DNA of 64,000 nt. Origin: Bradyrhizobium sp. SZCCT0153 (GTDB taxonomy: Bacteria; Pseudomonadota; Alphaproteobacteria; Rhizobiales; Xanthobacteraceae). This document shows, in pieces, positions 37,333 to 44,494 of this stretch. A model generated the notes under the pieces. It did no database searches. It was given only the letters and a program-made list of their open reading frames with translations, and was not told the DNA's origin. Both the position numbers and the translations under genes were made by a program. Numbering within the stretch: the first letter of the stretch is position 1; each line of letters opens with the position of its first letter. Location of the stretch: assembly GCF_018129995.1 (NCBI RefSeq), contig NZ_JAFCKS010000001.1, positions 779,001-843,000 on the forward strand, read 5' to 3'.

Positions 37333-37941
37333 ATGCGCAAGATCCTGACCGTGCTGGCGGCCCTGGCCTCGCTGAGCCTCACCAATTGCGGCTACAACGC
37401 GATCCAGAGCGAGGACGAGCAGATCAAGGCCAACTGGTCCGAGGTCGTGAACCAGTATCAGCGCCGCGCCGATCTCGTGCCCAATCTCGTCAACTCGGTG
37501 AAGGGTTTTGCGCAGCAGGAAAAGGACGTTCTGCTCGGCGTCACCAATGCCCGTGCCAAGGTCGGCAGCATCCAGGCGACGCCGGAGGTGCTGAACGACC
37601 CAGCAGCCTTCCAGAAGTTCCAGGCCGCGCAGGGCGAGCTCTCGAGCGCGCTGTCGCGCCTGCTTGTCGTCACCGAGAATTATCCGCAGCTCAAATCGGA
37701 TGCGCTGTTCAAGGATTTGATGTCCCAGCTCGAAGGCACCGAGAACCGCATCACGGTAGCGCGCAACCGCTACATCAAGGCGGTGCAGGAGTACAACGTC
37801 ACCATCCGCTCGTTCCCGAGCAACCTGACCGCGATGATGTTCGGCTACAAGGAGAAGCCGAATTTCTCGGTCGAGAACGAGAAGGAAATCTCGACCGCGC
37901 CGAAGGTTGATTTCAACCCGTCGCCCGCGCCCTCGAAATAG
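37333..37941 (+). CDS. lemA: LemA family protein
   Basis: A 202-residue envelope protein. It begins with a lipoprotein-type signal (ILTVLAALASLSLTNC, lipobox LTNC), followed by the LemA core: QIKANWSEVVNQYQRRADLV, PNLVNSVKGFAQQEKDVL and EGTENRITVARNRYIKAVQE, predicted as a helical bundle. LemA and TPM-domain proteins are often encoded together, as here with the next two genes. The role of the family is not settled; a link to envelope maintenance is inferred from this genomic pairing. GGGAGAAATTTG precedes the ATG at 37333. Confidence 0.93.
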   Translation: MRKILTVLAALASLSLTNCGYNAIQSEDEQIKANWSEVVNQYQRRADLVPNLVNSVKGFAQQEKDVLLGVTNARAKVGSIQATPEVLNDPAAFQKFQAAQGELSSALSRLLVVTENYPQLKSDALFKDLMSQLEGTENRITVARNRYIKAVQEYNVTIRSFPSNLTAMMFGYKEKPNFSVENEKEISTAPKVDFNPSPAPSK

Positions 37942-37956
37942 CGCCGTCGGCTGACG

Positions 37957-38838
37957 ATGCGCTCCATCAAAGGCTTCCTGATTGCGATCGTCCTGATATG
38001 GGCGTCCGCAGCGGCCGCCGACGTCGCGGTGCCGCAGCTCACCGGGCGTGTGGTCGATCAGACCGGCACGCTCTCCAGCGGCGACATCGCCGCGCTGTCA
38101 CAAAAGCTGCAGGACTTCGAGACGCGCAAGGGCAGCCAGCTCGCCGTCCTGATCGTGCCGACGACACAGCCGGAGACGATCGAGCAGTTCTCGATCCGCG
38201 TTGCGGAGACCTGGAAGATCGGACGCAAGAAGGTCGATGACGGCGCGATCCTCGTCGTGGCCAAGAACGACCGGCACCTTCGCATCGAGGTCGGCTACGG
38301 CCTCGAAGGCGCGCTCACCGACGTCACCTCGCGGCGCATCATCGACGAGATCGTCACGCCGAAGTTCAGAACGGGCGATTTCAGTGGCGGCATCTCGGAT
38401 GGCGTCGATCGGATGATCCGCGTCATCGACGGCGAGCCGCTGCCGGTTCCCTCGCCCAGCGTGAATTTCGGCAATCTGGACGATATCGCGCCGCTCTTCA
38501 TCGTGACGCTGTTCGCCTCGATCGGCGTCGGAGGATTCTTCCGGGCCATGCTGGGGCGGCTGCTCGGATCATTGGCGACCGGGGGCATCGTCGCAGCATT
38601 GACCTGGCTCATTCTAGGTTCCTTCGCGCTCGCCATCGCTCTCGGAGCCCTCGGCTTCATCATCGGATTCATCGCCGACCTGTTCTCGGCGATGGGACCA
38701 GGCACGGGAGCGTCGCGTCGAGGCTCGTGGCAGAGCGGGTCCTCGGGAGGTGGCTGGAGCAGCGGATCGTCGTCGAGCGGCGGATTCAGCGGCGGTGGCG
38801 GCAGTTTCGGCGGCGGCGGCGCCTCGGGGAGCTGGTAG
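37957..38838 (+). CDS. TPM-domain (YgcG-like) membrane protein
   Basis: A 293-residue protein with a signal peptide (FLIAIVLIWASAAAA), a periplasmic TPM domain at ~28-150 (GRVVDQTGTLSSGDIAALSQ, DGAILVVAKNDRHLRIEVGY), membrane segments near 170-250, and a Gly/Ser-rich C-terminal tail of repeated SSGG and GGGG units. This is the standard YgcG organisation. It follows lemA by 15 bp and precedes a second, shorter TPM gene by 3 bp, forming a three-gene operon. The tail is low-complexity and typical for the family. Confidence 0.92.
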   Translation: MRSIKGFLIAIVLIWASAAAADVAVPQLTGRVVDQTGTLSSGDIAALSQKLQDFETRKGSQLAVLIVPTTQPETIEQFSIRVAETWKIGRKKVDDGAILVVAKNDRHLRIEVGYGLEGALTDVTSRRIIDEIVTPKFRTGDFSGGISDGVDRMIRVIDGEPLPVPSPSVNFGNLDDIAPLFIVTLFASIGVGGFFRAMLGRLLGSLATGGIVAALTWLILGSFALAIALGALGFIIGFIADLFSAMGPGTGASRRGSWQSGSSGGGWSSGSSSSGGFSGGGGSFGGGGASGSW

Positions 38839-38841
38839 GTC

Positions 38842-39339
38842 ATGGGCATCGGGCGAATCGGCAGGCATCTGCTTCATCACCATTGGCGCGCCAAGCGGGT
38901 GTTTCCGCCAAACGTGCTGGGCCGCATAGAGCAGGCAATCCGGCAAAGCGAGACCACGCATTCCGGCCAGATCCGCTTCGTCGTCGAAGGCGCGCTCGAC
39001 GGCGGTCCGCTGTTCCGCAACCAGCCGGCCCGCGAGCGGGCGCTCGACGTGTTCTCGCATCTGCGCATCTGGGACACCGCCCACAACAACGGCGTCCTGA
39101 TCTATCTCCTGCTCGCCGACCGCGACGTCGAGATCATCGCCGATCGCGGCATCGACGCGAAGGTGAGTGCCGAGGGCTGGGAGACGATCTGCCGCGCGAT
39201 GGAGGCCGAGTTCAGGTCCGGCCAGTTCGAGCGCGGCGTGCTGGGTGGCATCGCGGCGGTGTCACGTGAATTGGCGCGGTATTTCCCGCCGCAGGAGTCT
39301 CACCCGAACGAGCTGCCGGATGCGCCTGTGGTTCTCTGA
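38842..39339 (+). CDS. TPM-domain protein without signal peptide
   Basis: A 165-residue TPM-domain protein (TPM_phosphatase-like, COG3762 type). The core runs AIRQSETTHSGQIRFVVEGA, RALDVFSHLRIWDTAHNNGV, LIYLLLADRDVEIIADRGID, FRSGQFERGVLGGIAAVS. The N-terminus is basic with a His cluster (RHLLHHHWRAKR) and has no obvious membrane helix, so unlike its upstream partner it is probably soluble or peripheral. Last gene of the lemA operon, convergent with the metallo-hydrolase gene 16 bp away. Confidence 0.9.
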   Translation: MGIGRIGRHLLHHHWRAKRVFPPNVLGRIEQAIRQSETTHSGQIRFVVEGALDGGPLFRNQPARERALDVFSHLRIWDTAHNNGVLIYLLLADRDVEIIADRGIDAKVSAEGWETICRAMEAEFRSGQFERGVLGGIAAVSRELARYFPPQESHPNELPDAPVVL

Positions 39340-39355
39340 CGCCGGGACGACGGTT

Positions 39356-40168
39356 TCAATCGTCCAGCTTGTTCAGGTCCCGCACCGACTGCATGATCGG
39401 CTCGAAATTCGAGCGCGCATCAAGCGCGTCGAACAATTGTGCTGTGTCTTCCAAGAGGCCGTGCGACCGCGCGATGGCGATGCGCACGTCCTCCTGCGGC
39501 GTGTCCGACAGCCGCCCGTGGCCTGACAGCAGGAGCTTCGCGTTCAGCCCTTTCAACCGCTCCAGCGACTGGATGTAGTCGGCGATGCTGCCGGAGCCGA
39601 ACACGCCGCCCATCACGCCGCCGGGCATCAACGTGTCGGCGGCGAACAACAATCCCTTGTCCTGGTCGAACAGCGTGATGCAGGCCGAGGTGTGGCCCGG
39701 CGTGTACATCACATTGAGGCGGAAGTTTCCGAGGTCGATCAGATTGCCTTCCTCGAGCCAGATGTCGACGTTGATCGGCATGTTCGGCTCGTTGAACATC
39801 TTTCGCAGCATCGAGAAATCGTCGCGCAGCATGATCTTGTTGGCGGCCAGGCGATGGGCTGCGACATAGGTGCGGCGTTCGTTGAAATGCCAGGCGGCGC
39901 CGATATGGTCGAGATGCTCGTGGCTCAGCACCACCATGTCGATCTTCTCGGGCGGGCATTCGGCAAAGTTCAGGCATTCCACCATCGCCGGAAAGTTCGA
40001 CGACAGGCCGACGTCGATCAGGATCGTCCGCGCCGAGCCGCGCACGAGATAGGCGTTCGCCGCGCGGTTGGAGAAGCGGATCTGAAAGACGTCATCGGTC
40101 GCCTGGATCAGCGAGCAGGTGTCGTTCTTCATCAGGACCGGGAAGGCCGTCGGCTTGCGGTCGCTCAT
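39356..40168 (-). CDS. MBL-fold metallo-hydrolase
   Basis: A 270-residue metallo-beta-lactamase-fold hydrolase. The metal-binding sequence is LSHEHLDHIG (HxHxDH), with further ligands in TPGHTSACITLFDQ, an aspartate in LLFAADTLMPGG, and a terminal His in LLLSGHGRLSD. The set is complete for two metals, so it should be active. Its ATG overlaps the stop of a small cyclic-nucleotide-binding protein gene (ATGA, 40165-40168), indicating coupled translation. Substrate is not readable; glyoxalase II-like thioester, lactone or phosphodiester hydrolysis are all possible in this fold. Confidence 0.9.
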   Translation of the reverse strand: MSDRKPTAFPVLMKNDTCSLIQATDDVFQIRFSNRAANAYLVRGSARTILIDVGLSSNFPAMVECLNFAECPPEKIDMVVLSHEHLDHIGAAWHFNERRTYVAAHRLAANKIMLRDDFSMLRKMFNEPNMPINVDIWLEEGNLIDLGNFRLNVMYTPGHTSACITLFDQDKGLLFAADTLMPGGVMGGVFGSGSIADYIQSLERLKGLNAKLLLSGHGRLSDTPQEDVRIAIARSHGLLEDTAQLFDALDARSNFEPIMQSVRDLNKLDD

Positions 40169-40536
40169 GGCTGTGTAGCCCTGTAGGTGACCGCGTTGGA
40201 GGCGCGCAGGCGCTTTGCGAGCGCGTCCATCACCATCAGTGCGAACGCCGGCTGCTGGCTGACGAGATAGACGAAGCGGGCGTGGTTGATCCTCATCACC
40301 CTGGTGTTCGGCGCAGATGAGATCGCAGTCGCCGAGCGCGCCGAGCCGTCGATGACGGCCATCTCGCCGAAGAACTCGCCTTTGCCAAGCTTGATGATGC
40401 TGGTCTTGCCGACGTCGTTCATCTTGGCGATCTCGACCTCGCCATCGAGCACGACGAACAACTCGCGGCCGGTCGAGCCCTCCTCGAAGATGACGTCATC
40501 GACATCAAACGTGTTGATGCACTTCTCGATCGTCAT
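40165..40536 (-). CDS. Stand-alone cyclic-nucleotide-binding domain protein
   Basis: A 123-residue protein consisting of one cNMP-binding beta-barrel: VIFEEGSTGRELFVVLDGEV, the phosphate-binding cassette GKGEFFGEMAVIDGSARSAT, and a C-terminal helix (FALMVMDALAKRLRAS). The cassette arginine (GSARSAT) expected for cAMP/cGMP binding is present. There is no DNA-binding or catalytic domain, so it would act through a partner. AGGAGAGG precedes the ATG at 40536. It overlaps and precedes the metallo-hydrolase, making that enzyme the first candidate for regulation. A class III cyclase is encoded 11 kb away. Confidence 0.9.
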   Translation of the reverse strand: MTIEKCINTFDVDDVIFEEGSTGRELFVVLDGEVEIAKMNDVGKTSIIKLGKGEFFGEMAVIDGSARSATAISSAPNTRVMRINHARFVYLVSQQPAFALMVMDALAKRLRASNAVTYRATQP

Positions 40537-40815
40537 CGTGCCTCTCCTGGCACCCCCGGGCTTTCTGCCTGTCGGGACGGTAAGCCATGTTAGCCGGGGA
40601 ATTGCTTCAGGCAAGCAACGCCCTTGGGTGATGGCGGCCTCCCGCAGGGCAGCATCGGCTGACAATCTGTTGCACGGTGCCACACCGGTTCCATTTTCCC
40701 GGCCAAATTCGGCCCCGGATGAGTTCCTAAAATTTCGGTAAGCGGGTCCACAGGTAAGGATTTCGCAAGCAATGAAAGTTACCAAAAGGTCAACCCAGAC
40801 TGGAGTATTTGAGCC

Positions 40816-41796
40816 GTGAGCGAACCAATGGCCGAGCAGGCTGCCCAGGATACAGGCGTCGTTGAAGTCGCTGCGACCGCGCCGCAGGCCGTCGAAGCCG
40901 CCGCCGGCATCGAGGCCCCCTCGATCGCCCCCGACCACGAGGCGCCGCCCAAGCCCGATCCGGTCAAGGCGGATGCCCCCGCTGTTCAGCCGCCCCGCAT
41001 CGAGGTGCCGAAATTCAGTGCCCAGCTCGCGGTTGAGCCCAAGGCTCAGTCCAAGCCTGAGTCCAAGTCCGAGCCGAAGCCCGGCAAGCTCATCGTCATG
41101 GCCCCGTCGGAGCGCTCCTGGGAGCGTGAAGAATTTGCTCCGCATGTGAAGGCGGACGAGCCGCGCGAGACCGGCGGCAAGCGCCGTCTGTCGGCGATGG
41201 CAGCGGTCGTGGCGATCGCGGCGAGCGTCGGCGCGATCAGCGGCGCGCTCGCGACCGCCGGCATGATGCACTTCGCCAGCCCCGCCCCGACTCAGGTCGC
41301 CGACACCAGCGCGCTGGATGCTTCCGTCGCCCGGATCGACGCCGATGTCGTCGCGCTGAAGGCGAATGTCGAGCACACCTCCAGGACCGGCCTTGGCCAG
41401 TTCAACCGGACCAACGACCGCCTCGACAAGCTCGAGAAGGCGCAGGCCGAGCCGATGGCGAGGATCGCAAAGCTGTCCGAGACCGTCGACAAGCTCCGCG
41501 CCACGCCTGCGAAGGAAACCACCGGCTCGATCGCACCGACCCAGGTTGCGACCGCCGCGGCTGCGCCGGCCCCGGTGCCCGCCGCACCCAAGACCGAGGT
41601 CGGCCGGCTGCCGACGATCGAGGGCTGGGTGCTGCGCGACGTCGCCAATGGCGGTGCGCTGATCGAGGGCCGCGGAGGCCTCTACGAAGTCTACGCCGGC
41701 GATCCGATCCCCGGCATTGGCCGTGTCGATGCGATCCGCCGCCAGGACGGCCGTTGGGTGGTCGTCACCAGCAAGGGCCTGATCGTCGCGCGCTGA
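40816..41796 (+). CDS. Ala/Pro-rich single-pass membrane protein, unknown
   Basis: A 326-residue protein starting at GTG (GGAG about ten bases before). Residues 1-~125 are a disordered, Ala/Pro/Lys-rich cytoplasmic region. One membrane helix follows (AAVVAIAASVGAISGALATA), then a coiled coil with heptad-like DASVARIDADVVALKANVEH and FNRTNDRLDKLEKAQAE, a Pro/Ala linker, and a C-terminal ~55-residue beta-rich domain: EGWVLRDVANGGALIEGRGG, YEVYAGDPIPGIGRVDAIRR, GRWVVVTSKGLIV. The last domain resembles small periplasmic beta-barrels of secretion or pilus assembly proteins, but I cannot name it. A strong terminator follows. Confidence 0.8.
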   Translation: MSEPMAEQAAQDTGVVEVAATAPQAVEAAAGIEAPSIAPDHEAPPKPDPVKADAPAVQPPRIEVPKFSAQLAVEPKAQSKPESKSEPKPGKLIVMAPSERSWEREEFAPHVKADEPRETGGKRRLSAMAAVVAIAASVGAISGALATAGMMHFASPAPTQVADTSALDASVARIDADVVALKANVEHTSRTGLGQFNRTNDRLDKLEKAQAEPMARIAKLSETVDKLRATPAKETTGSIAPTQVATAAAAPAPVPAAPKTEVGRLPTIEGWVLRDVANGGALIEGRGGLYEVYAGDPIPGIGRVDAIRRQDGRWVVVTSKGLIVAR

Positions 41797-41820
41797 GCGG
41801 CTGATATCCGGCGTCCGAAG

Positions 41821-41852
41821 AGGCGCTTCACCACCATGTGAAGCGCCTTTTT
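41821..41852 (+). terminator. Rho-independent terminator
   Basis: AGGCGCTTCAC (41821-41831) pairs with GTGAAGCGCCT (41838-41848) around a 6-base loop and runs into TTTTT. It lies 24 bp after the stop of the Ala/Pro-rich membrane protein gene. The clearest intrinsic terminator of the window. Confidence 0.9.
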
Positions 41853-41889
41853 GCTTGAATAGCCGTCTCGGCGCGGTGTTATTGAAGGC

Positions 41890-43440
41890 ATGAGCCGCGC
41901 GCTGCGAATTCTCGTTGCCGCCGCCGTCTTTATTGGCGGCGCCGTTCCGCTTTTCGCGGCGGAGATAGCGCCGCTGACGCGCGGCACGGCGATCACCGAT
42001 CCCGATCTGCTGCGCGAGTTCGACCAGCACGATGCGCTCACGATCTCGCGCCTGTTGGGGCCGGAGCGGAACGCGGACGTTCCGTTGACGACCGATCTGC
42101 TGTTCTCGCGGCTGCCCCAGCTCAAGCAAATTCCGCCCGCGATCGACGCGGAGTTCGACCGCTACGTCGCCCGGCTGAAAGCGGCCTATCCGACCGAGAC
42201 CGTCGGTGTCGGCGAAGGCTTTGACGTGCAGCTGTTCGACCGGGCCAATCTGAAATCCCGCGAGACGCGTTTCGTGCTGGCCGGAATCGTCAACCGCATG
42301 GACCGCGCTTATGTTGCGGAAGAGACCTGCGGCGAGATCCGTCTGATCTACCGTCTGGCGCGTTTCGACACCGGGCCGGACGGCGGCAAGACCGCAACGC
42401 GGCTGCCGATGACGCTCAATCTGGTGATGAAGGCGCGCGATGCGCGACAGACGGACGGGAACGGCAAGCCGATCCCCTGCGCCGAGATCGCGCGGCGCTG
42501 GCTCGACAATGGCGACTGGCAGGGGCTGATCGGAGCCCGCTTCGCTCCTCACGATGCGATGCTCGATCGCATCGAGACCAACATCCAGCTCTCGGTCGCC
42601 GCAAAATCGGCGCTGCACGATTTCCGCTCGGACTATCTGCTCAAGGTGTTCAAATACGACGCCGCCACGAAGACTTTCGAGGAATCGACGCTGGAGAACC
42701 AGATCGACCGTGACCGCATCCTCGCCGACGACGCGCTCCGGCGCGACTTCAGGGATTGGCTGCTCGCGCCCGATCGTCTTCGCGAGTTCGATCGCGGCAC
42801 GGTGCTGATTCCGGAGAAATTCCTGGCCAGGTCTGCGATCGTGCCGACGCCAGCCGGCCTCGATGCTTCTCCGTTGCAGCCGGAGTTCGGGATGATGCAG
42901 GGGGAGGGCAACGGGGAGGGGCAAGGCGAGCCTGTCTTCGCCGACAATGACGTGGTCGGCGCGCTGAAGCAGGCGGCCGCGCGCGGCATCGACATGCAGA
43001 ACATCCGCTCGGTCGCGGGCTTCCGGCGCCGCCTCAACGACGTCACCTGCGCCGGATGCCATCAGACCCGCGGCATCGGCGGCTTCCATTTCCCCGGCGT
43101 CGATTGGCTCGCCGACAAGCCGTCGAACTCCAATATCGTGCCGGCCTCGCCGCATTTCTTCGGCGATCAGGTCCGCCGCCGCGACATCCTGATAGCGTTC
43201 GCCGCGGGCAAGCGCCCTGATTTCTCACGCGGATTTGCCAGCCGGCCGCAGACGCGCGGCAGCAACGAACTGGCCGGCACCGAATATCAGGACGGCTGGG
43301 GCGCGCATTGTTCCCTGGAAAAGGGGGGATCGGGAACGCCCGACAGGAGTTTTACGTCATGGAGCTGTGCTAAAGGCTTGACCTGTCAGGCTGCGGCGGC
43401 CTCGAGCCGCATCGGCATGTGCTTCATCAAGACGCGTTAG
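41890..43440 (+). CDS. Secreted protein with a haem c motif, unknown
   Basis: A 516-residue exported protein I do not recognise. It has a Sec signal (LRILVAAAVFIGGAVPLFAA), a long N-terminal region with FVLAGIVNRMDRAYVAEETC and EIRLIYRLARFDTGP, then one CAGCH motif at residues 387-391 followed by QTRGIGGFHFPGVDW. The C-terminal ~60 residues are Cys-containing (WGAHCSLEKGG, WSCAKGLTCQAAAAS, GMCFIKT), a likely disulfide module. A single CxxCH in an exported protein suggests covalent haem attachment, and a methionine in FGMMQGE or GIDMQNI could be an axial ligand. Redox role is inference; no oxidoreductase is adjacent. Confidence 0.82.
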   Translation: MSRALRILVAAAVFIGGAVPLFAAEIAPLTRGTAITDPDLLREFDQHDALTISRLLGPERNADVPLTTDLLFSRLPQLKQIPPAIDAEFDRYVARLKAAYPTETVGVGEGFDVQLFDRANLKSRETRFVLAGIVNRMDRAYVAEETCGEIRLIYRLARFDTGPDGGKTATRLPMTLNLVMKARDARQTDGNGKPIPCAEIARRWLDNGDWQGLIGARFAPHDAMLDRIETNIQLSVAAKSALHDFRSDYLLKVFKYDAATKTFEESTLENQIDRDRILADDALRRDFRDWLLAPDRLREFDRGTVLIPEKFLARSAIVPTPAGLDASPLQPEFGMMQGEGNGEGQGEPVFADNDVVGALKQAAARGIDMQNIRSVAGFRRRLNDVTCAGCHQTRGIGGFHFPGVDWLADKPSNSNIVPASPHFFGDQVRRRDILIAFAAGKRPDFSRGFASRPQTRGSNELAGTEYQDGWGAHCSLEKGGSGTPDRSFTSWSCAKGLTCQAAAASSRIGMCFIKTR

Positions 43441-43488
43441 CGCGCGATCCGGAAAAGTGTGTAGCGGTTTTTCGAAGAGATCACGCGC
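43441..43488. repeat. Diverged palindromic element, GATCCGGAAAA family
   Basis: GCGCGATCCGGAAAA and TTTTTCGAAGAGATC/ACGCGC are imperfect inverted arms. It is related to the element at 18008-18056 and lies directly after the haem-motif protein stop, so it could terminate that gene. It ends 32 bp before the 54-residue ORF. Confidence 0.6.
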
Positions 43489-43520
43489 AAGATAAAGCCA
43501 GCAAGCGATTTGGATGACCC

Positions 43521-43685
43521 ATGACGGATAGCAGCGACGCCAACAAGGAGCGCAATCGCGAGATTGCGCGCAATGAGGAAGCCAAGCAGGTCAGCGGCAG
43601 CGTCCGAGTCAGCACCTGGGCCATTGCGATGGTGGTCATCGTCGGCGGCATCCTGTTCACGCTCGGCTGGCTGGCGCTGAAGTAG
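43521..43685 (+). CDS. 54-residue single-pass membrane protein
   Basis: A short ORF of 54 codons starting at ATG 43521 and ending at TAG 43683-43685. The N-terminal ~28 residues are highly charged and helical (ANKERNREIARNEEAKQV); the C-terminal half is one membrane helix (WAIAMVVIVGGILFTLGWLA). The charged-helix-plus-anchor layout resembles small membrane-associated regulatory or stabilising peptides. AT-richness is not elevated and third positions are G/C-rich, which supports coding. An alternative upstream ATG at 43514 is out of frame. No function assigned. Confidence 0.65.
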   Translation: MTDSSDANKERNREIARNEEAKQVSGSVRVSTWAIAMVVIVGGILFTLGWLALK

Positions 43686-43694
43686 CCGGCGCCC

Positions 43695-44342
43695 TCAATT
43701 CGCGTAATTCGTCATCCGCTTGCCGGGCAGCAGCTCATAGGCCGGCTTCCAGCCGGGCAGTGCCGCCATACGGCCGAGCCAGGCGTGGATGGCGGGATGG
43801 CTCGCCCTGAAATCGAAGCCGTGCTCGTCGCTCGGATAGTGCAGATAGGCCATCATCGAGATATCGGCGACCGTCGGCCTGGTGCCGATCGCGAAGGCAT
43901 TGTGCTGGAGATGACCGTCGAGGATGCCGAGGAAGTCCTCGAGCCGGCGGTGAAAGTGCTTCAGCACCTGCGGATCGTTTTTCTCGGTGAAGGCCCGCAT
44001 GAAGCGGTAGGTCGCCATGTAACCGGTGAGCTTGTGGTTGTCCCAGAACAGCCAGCGCAGCAGCTCGAACTGTTCCTCCGCCGTCTCGGCGCCGAAGCGG
44101 CCATACTGCTCGGCAAGCTTCAGCAGGAGCGGTGCGGTCTGCGTCATCTTCACGCCGTCAACCTCGAGCACGGGAATCTCGCCCATCTCGTTGACGGCCT
44201 TGCGCCACTCCGCGGTGCGCGTGACGCCGCCGCCAAAATCGGTCCAGACCGGCTCGAACGTCTCGCCGCAAAGCGTCAGCATCAACGCCAGCTTGTAGCT
44301 GTTGCCGGATTCGGGGAAGTAGTGCAGGCGGTAGCTCGGCAT
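43695..44342 (-). CDS. Glutathione S-transferase family protein
   Basis: A 215-residue GST. The thioredoxin-like N-domain is PSYRLHYFPESGNSYKLALM, GEIPVLEVDGVKMTQTAPLL with the cis-Pro VP turn, and the helical C-domain includes LDGHLQHNAFAIGTRPTVAD and ISMMAYLHYPSDEHGFD (N-capping box GxRPTVAD). The catalytic residue region has Ser13/Asn14. The start at 44342 removes a spurious upstream extension that translates the repeat element. It converges with the 54-residue gene ten bases away. Substrate unknown; may serve in detoxification or aromatic catabolism. Confidence 0.9.
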   Translation of the reverse strand: MPSYRLHYFPESGNSYKLALMLTLCGETFEPVWTDFGGGVTRTAEWRKAVNEMGEIPVLEVDGVKMTQTAPLLLKLAEQYGRFGAETAEEQFELLRWLFWDNHKLTGYMATYRFMRAFTEKNDPQVLKHFHRRLEDFLGILDGHLQHNAFAIGTRPTVADISMMAYLHYPSDEHGFDFRASHPAIHAWLGRMAALPGWKPAYELLPGKRMTNYAN

Positions 44343-44397
44343 GGGACCTCGCGACGTCGGGGCTCTGCCGATTGTTATACCGAGATGTTTTAACGCC

Positions 44398-44476
44398 GTC
44401 ATTGCGAGCGCAGCGAAGCAATCCAGCAATGCATCCGCGGTGGGATTCTGGATTGCTTCGCTGCGCTCGCAATGAC
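44398..44476. repeat. Dispersed palindrome, GTCATTGC...GCAATGAC family, long copy
   Basis: GTCATTGCGAGCGCAGCGAAG and CTTCGCTGCGCTCGCAATGAC form nearly perfect ~20-bp inverted ends around a CAATCCAG/CTGGATTG inner stem. It lies between two minus-strand genes, upstream of the GST. Confidence 0.85.
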
Positions 44477-44494
44477 CGTGTTTGTGGGGCGAGC

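Noticed and set aside
40165..43155. A 996-codon open frame on the minus strand
   Set aside because: Only its last 124 codons are real (the cNMP-binding protein from 40536). The rest is an Arg/Ala/Gly-rich mirror of the plus-strand genes at 40816-43440 without domain content.
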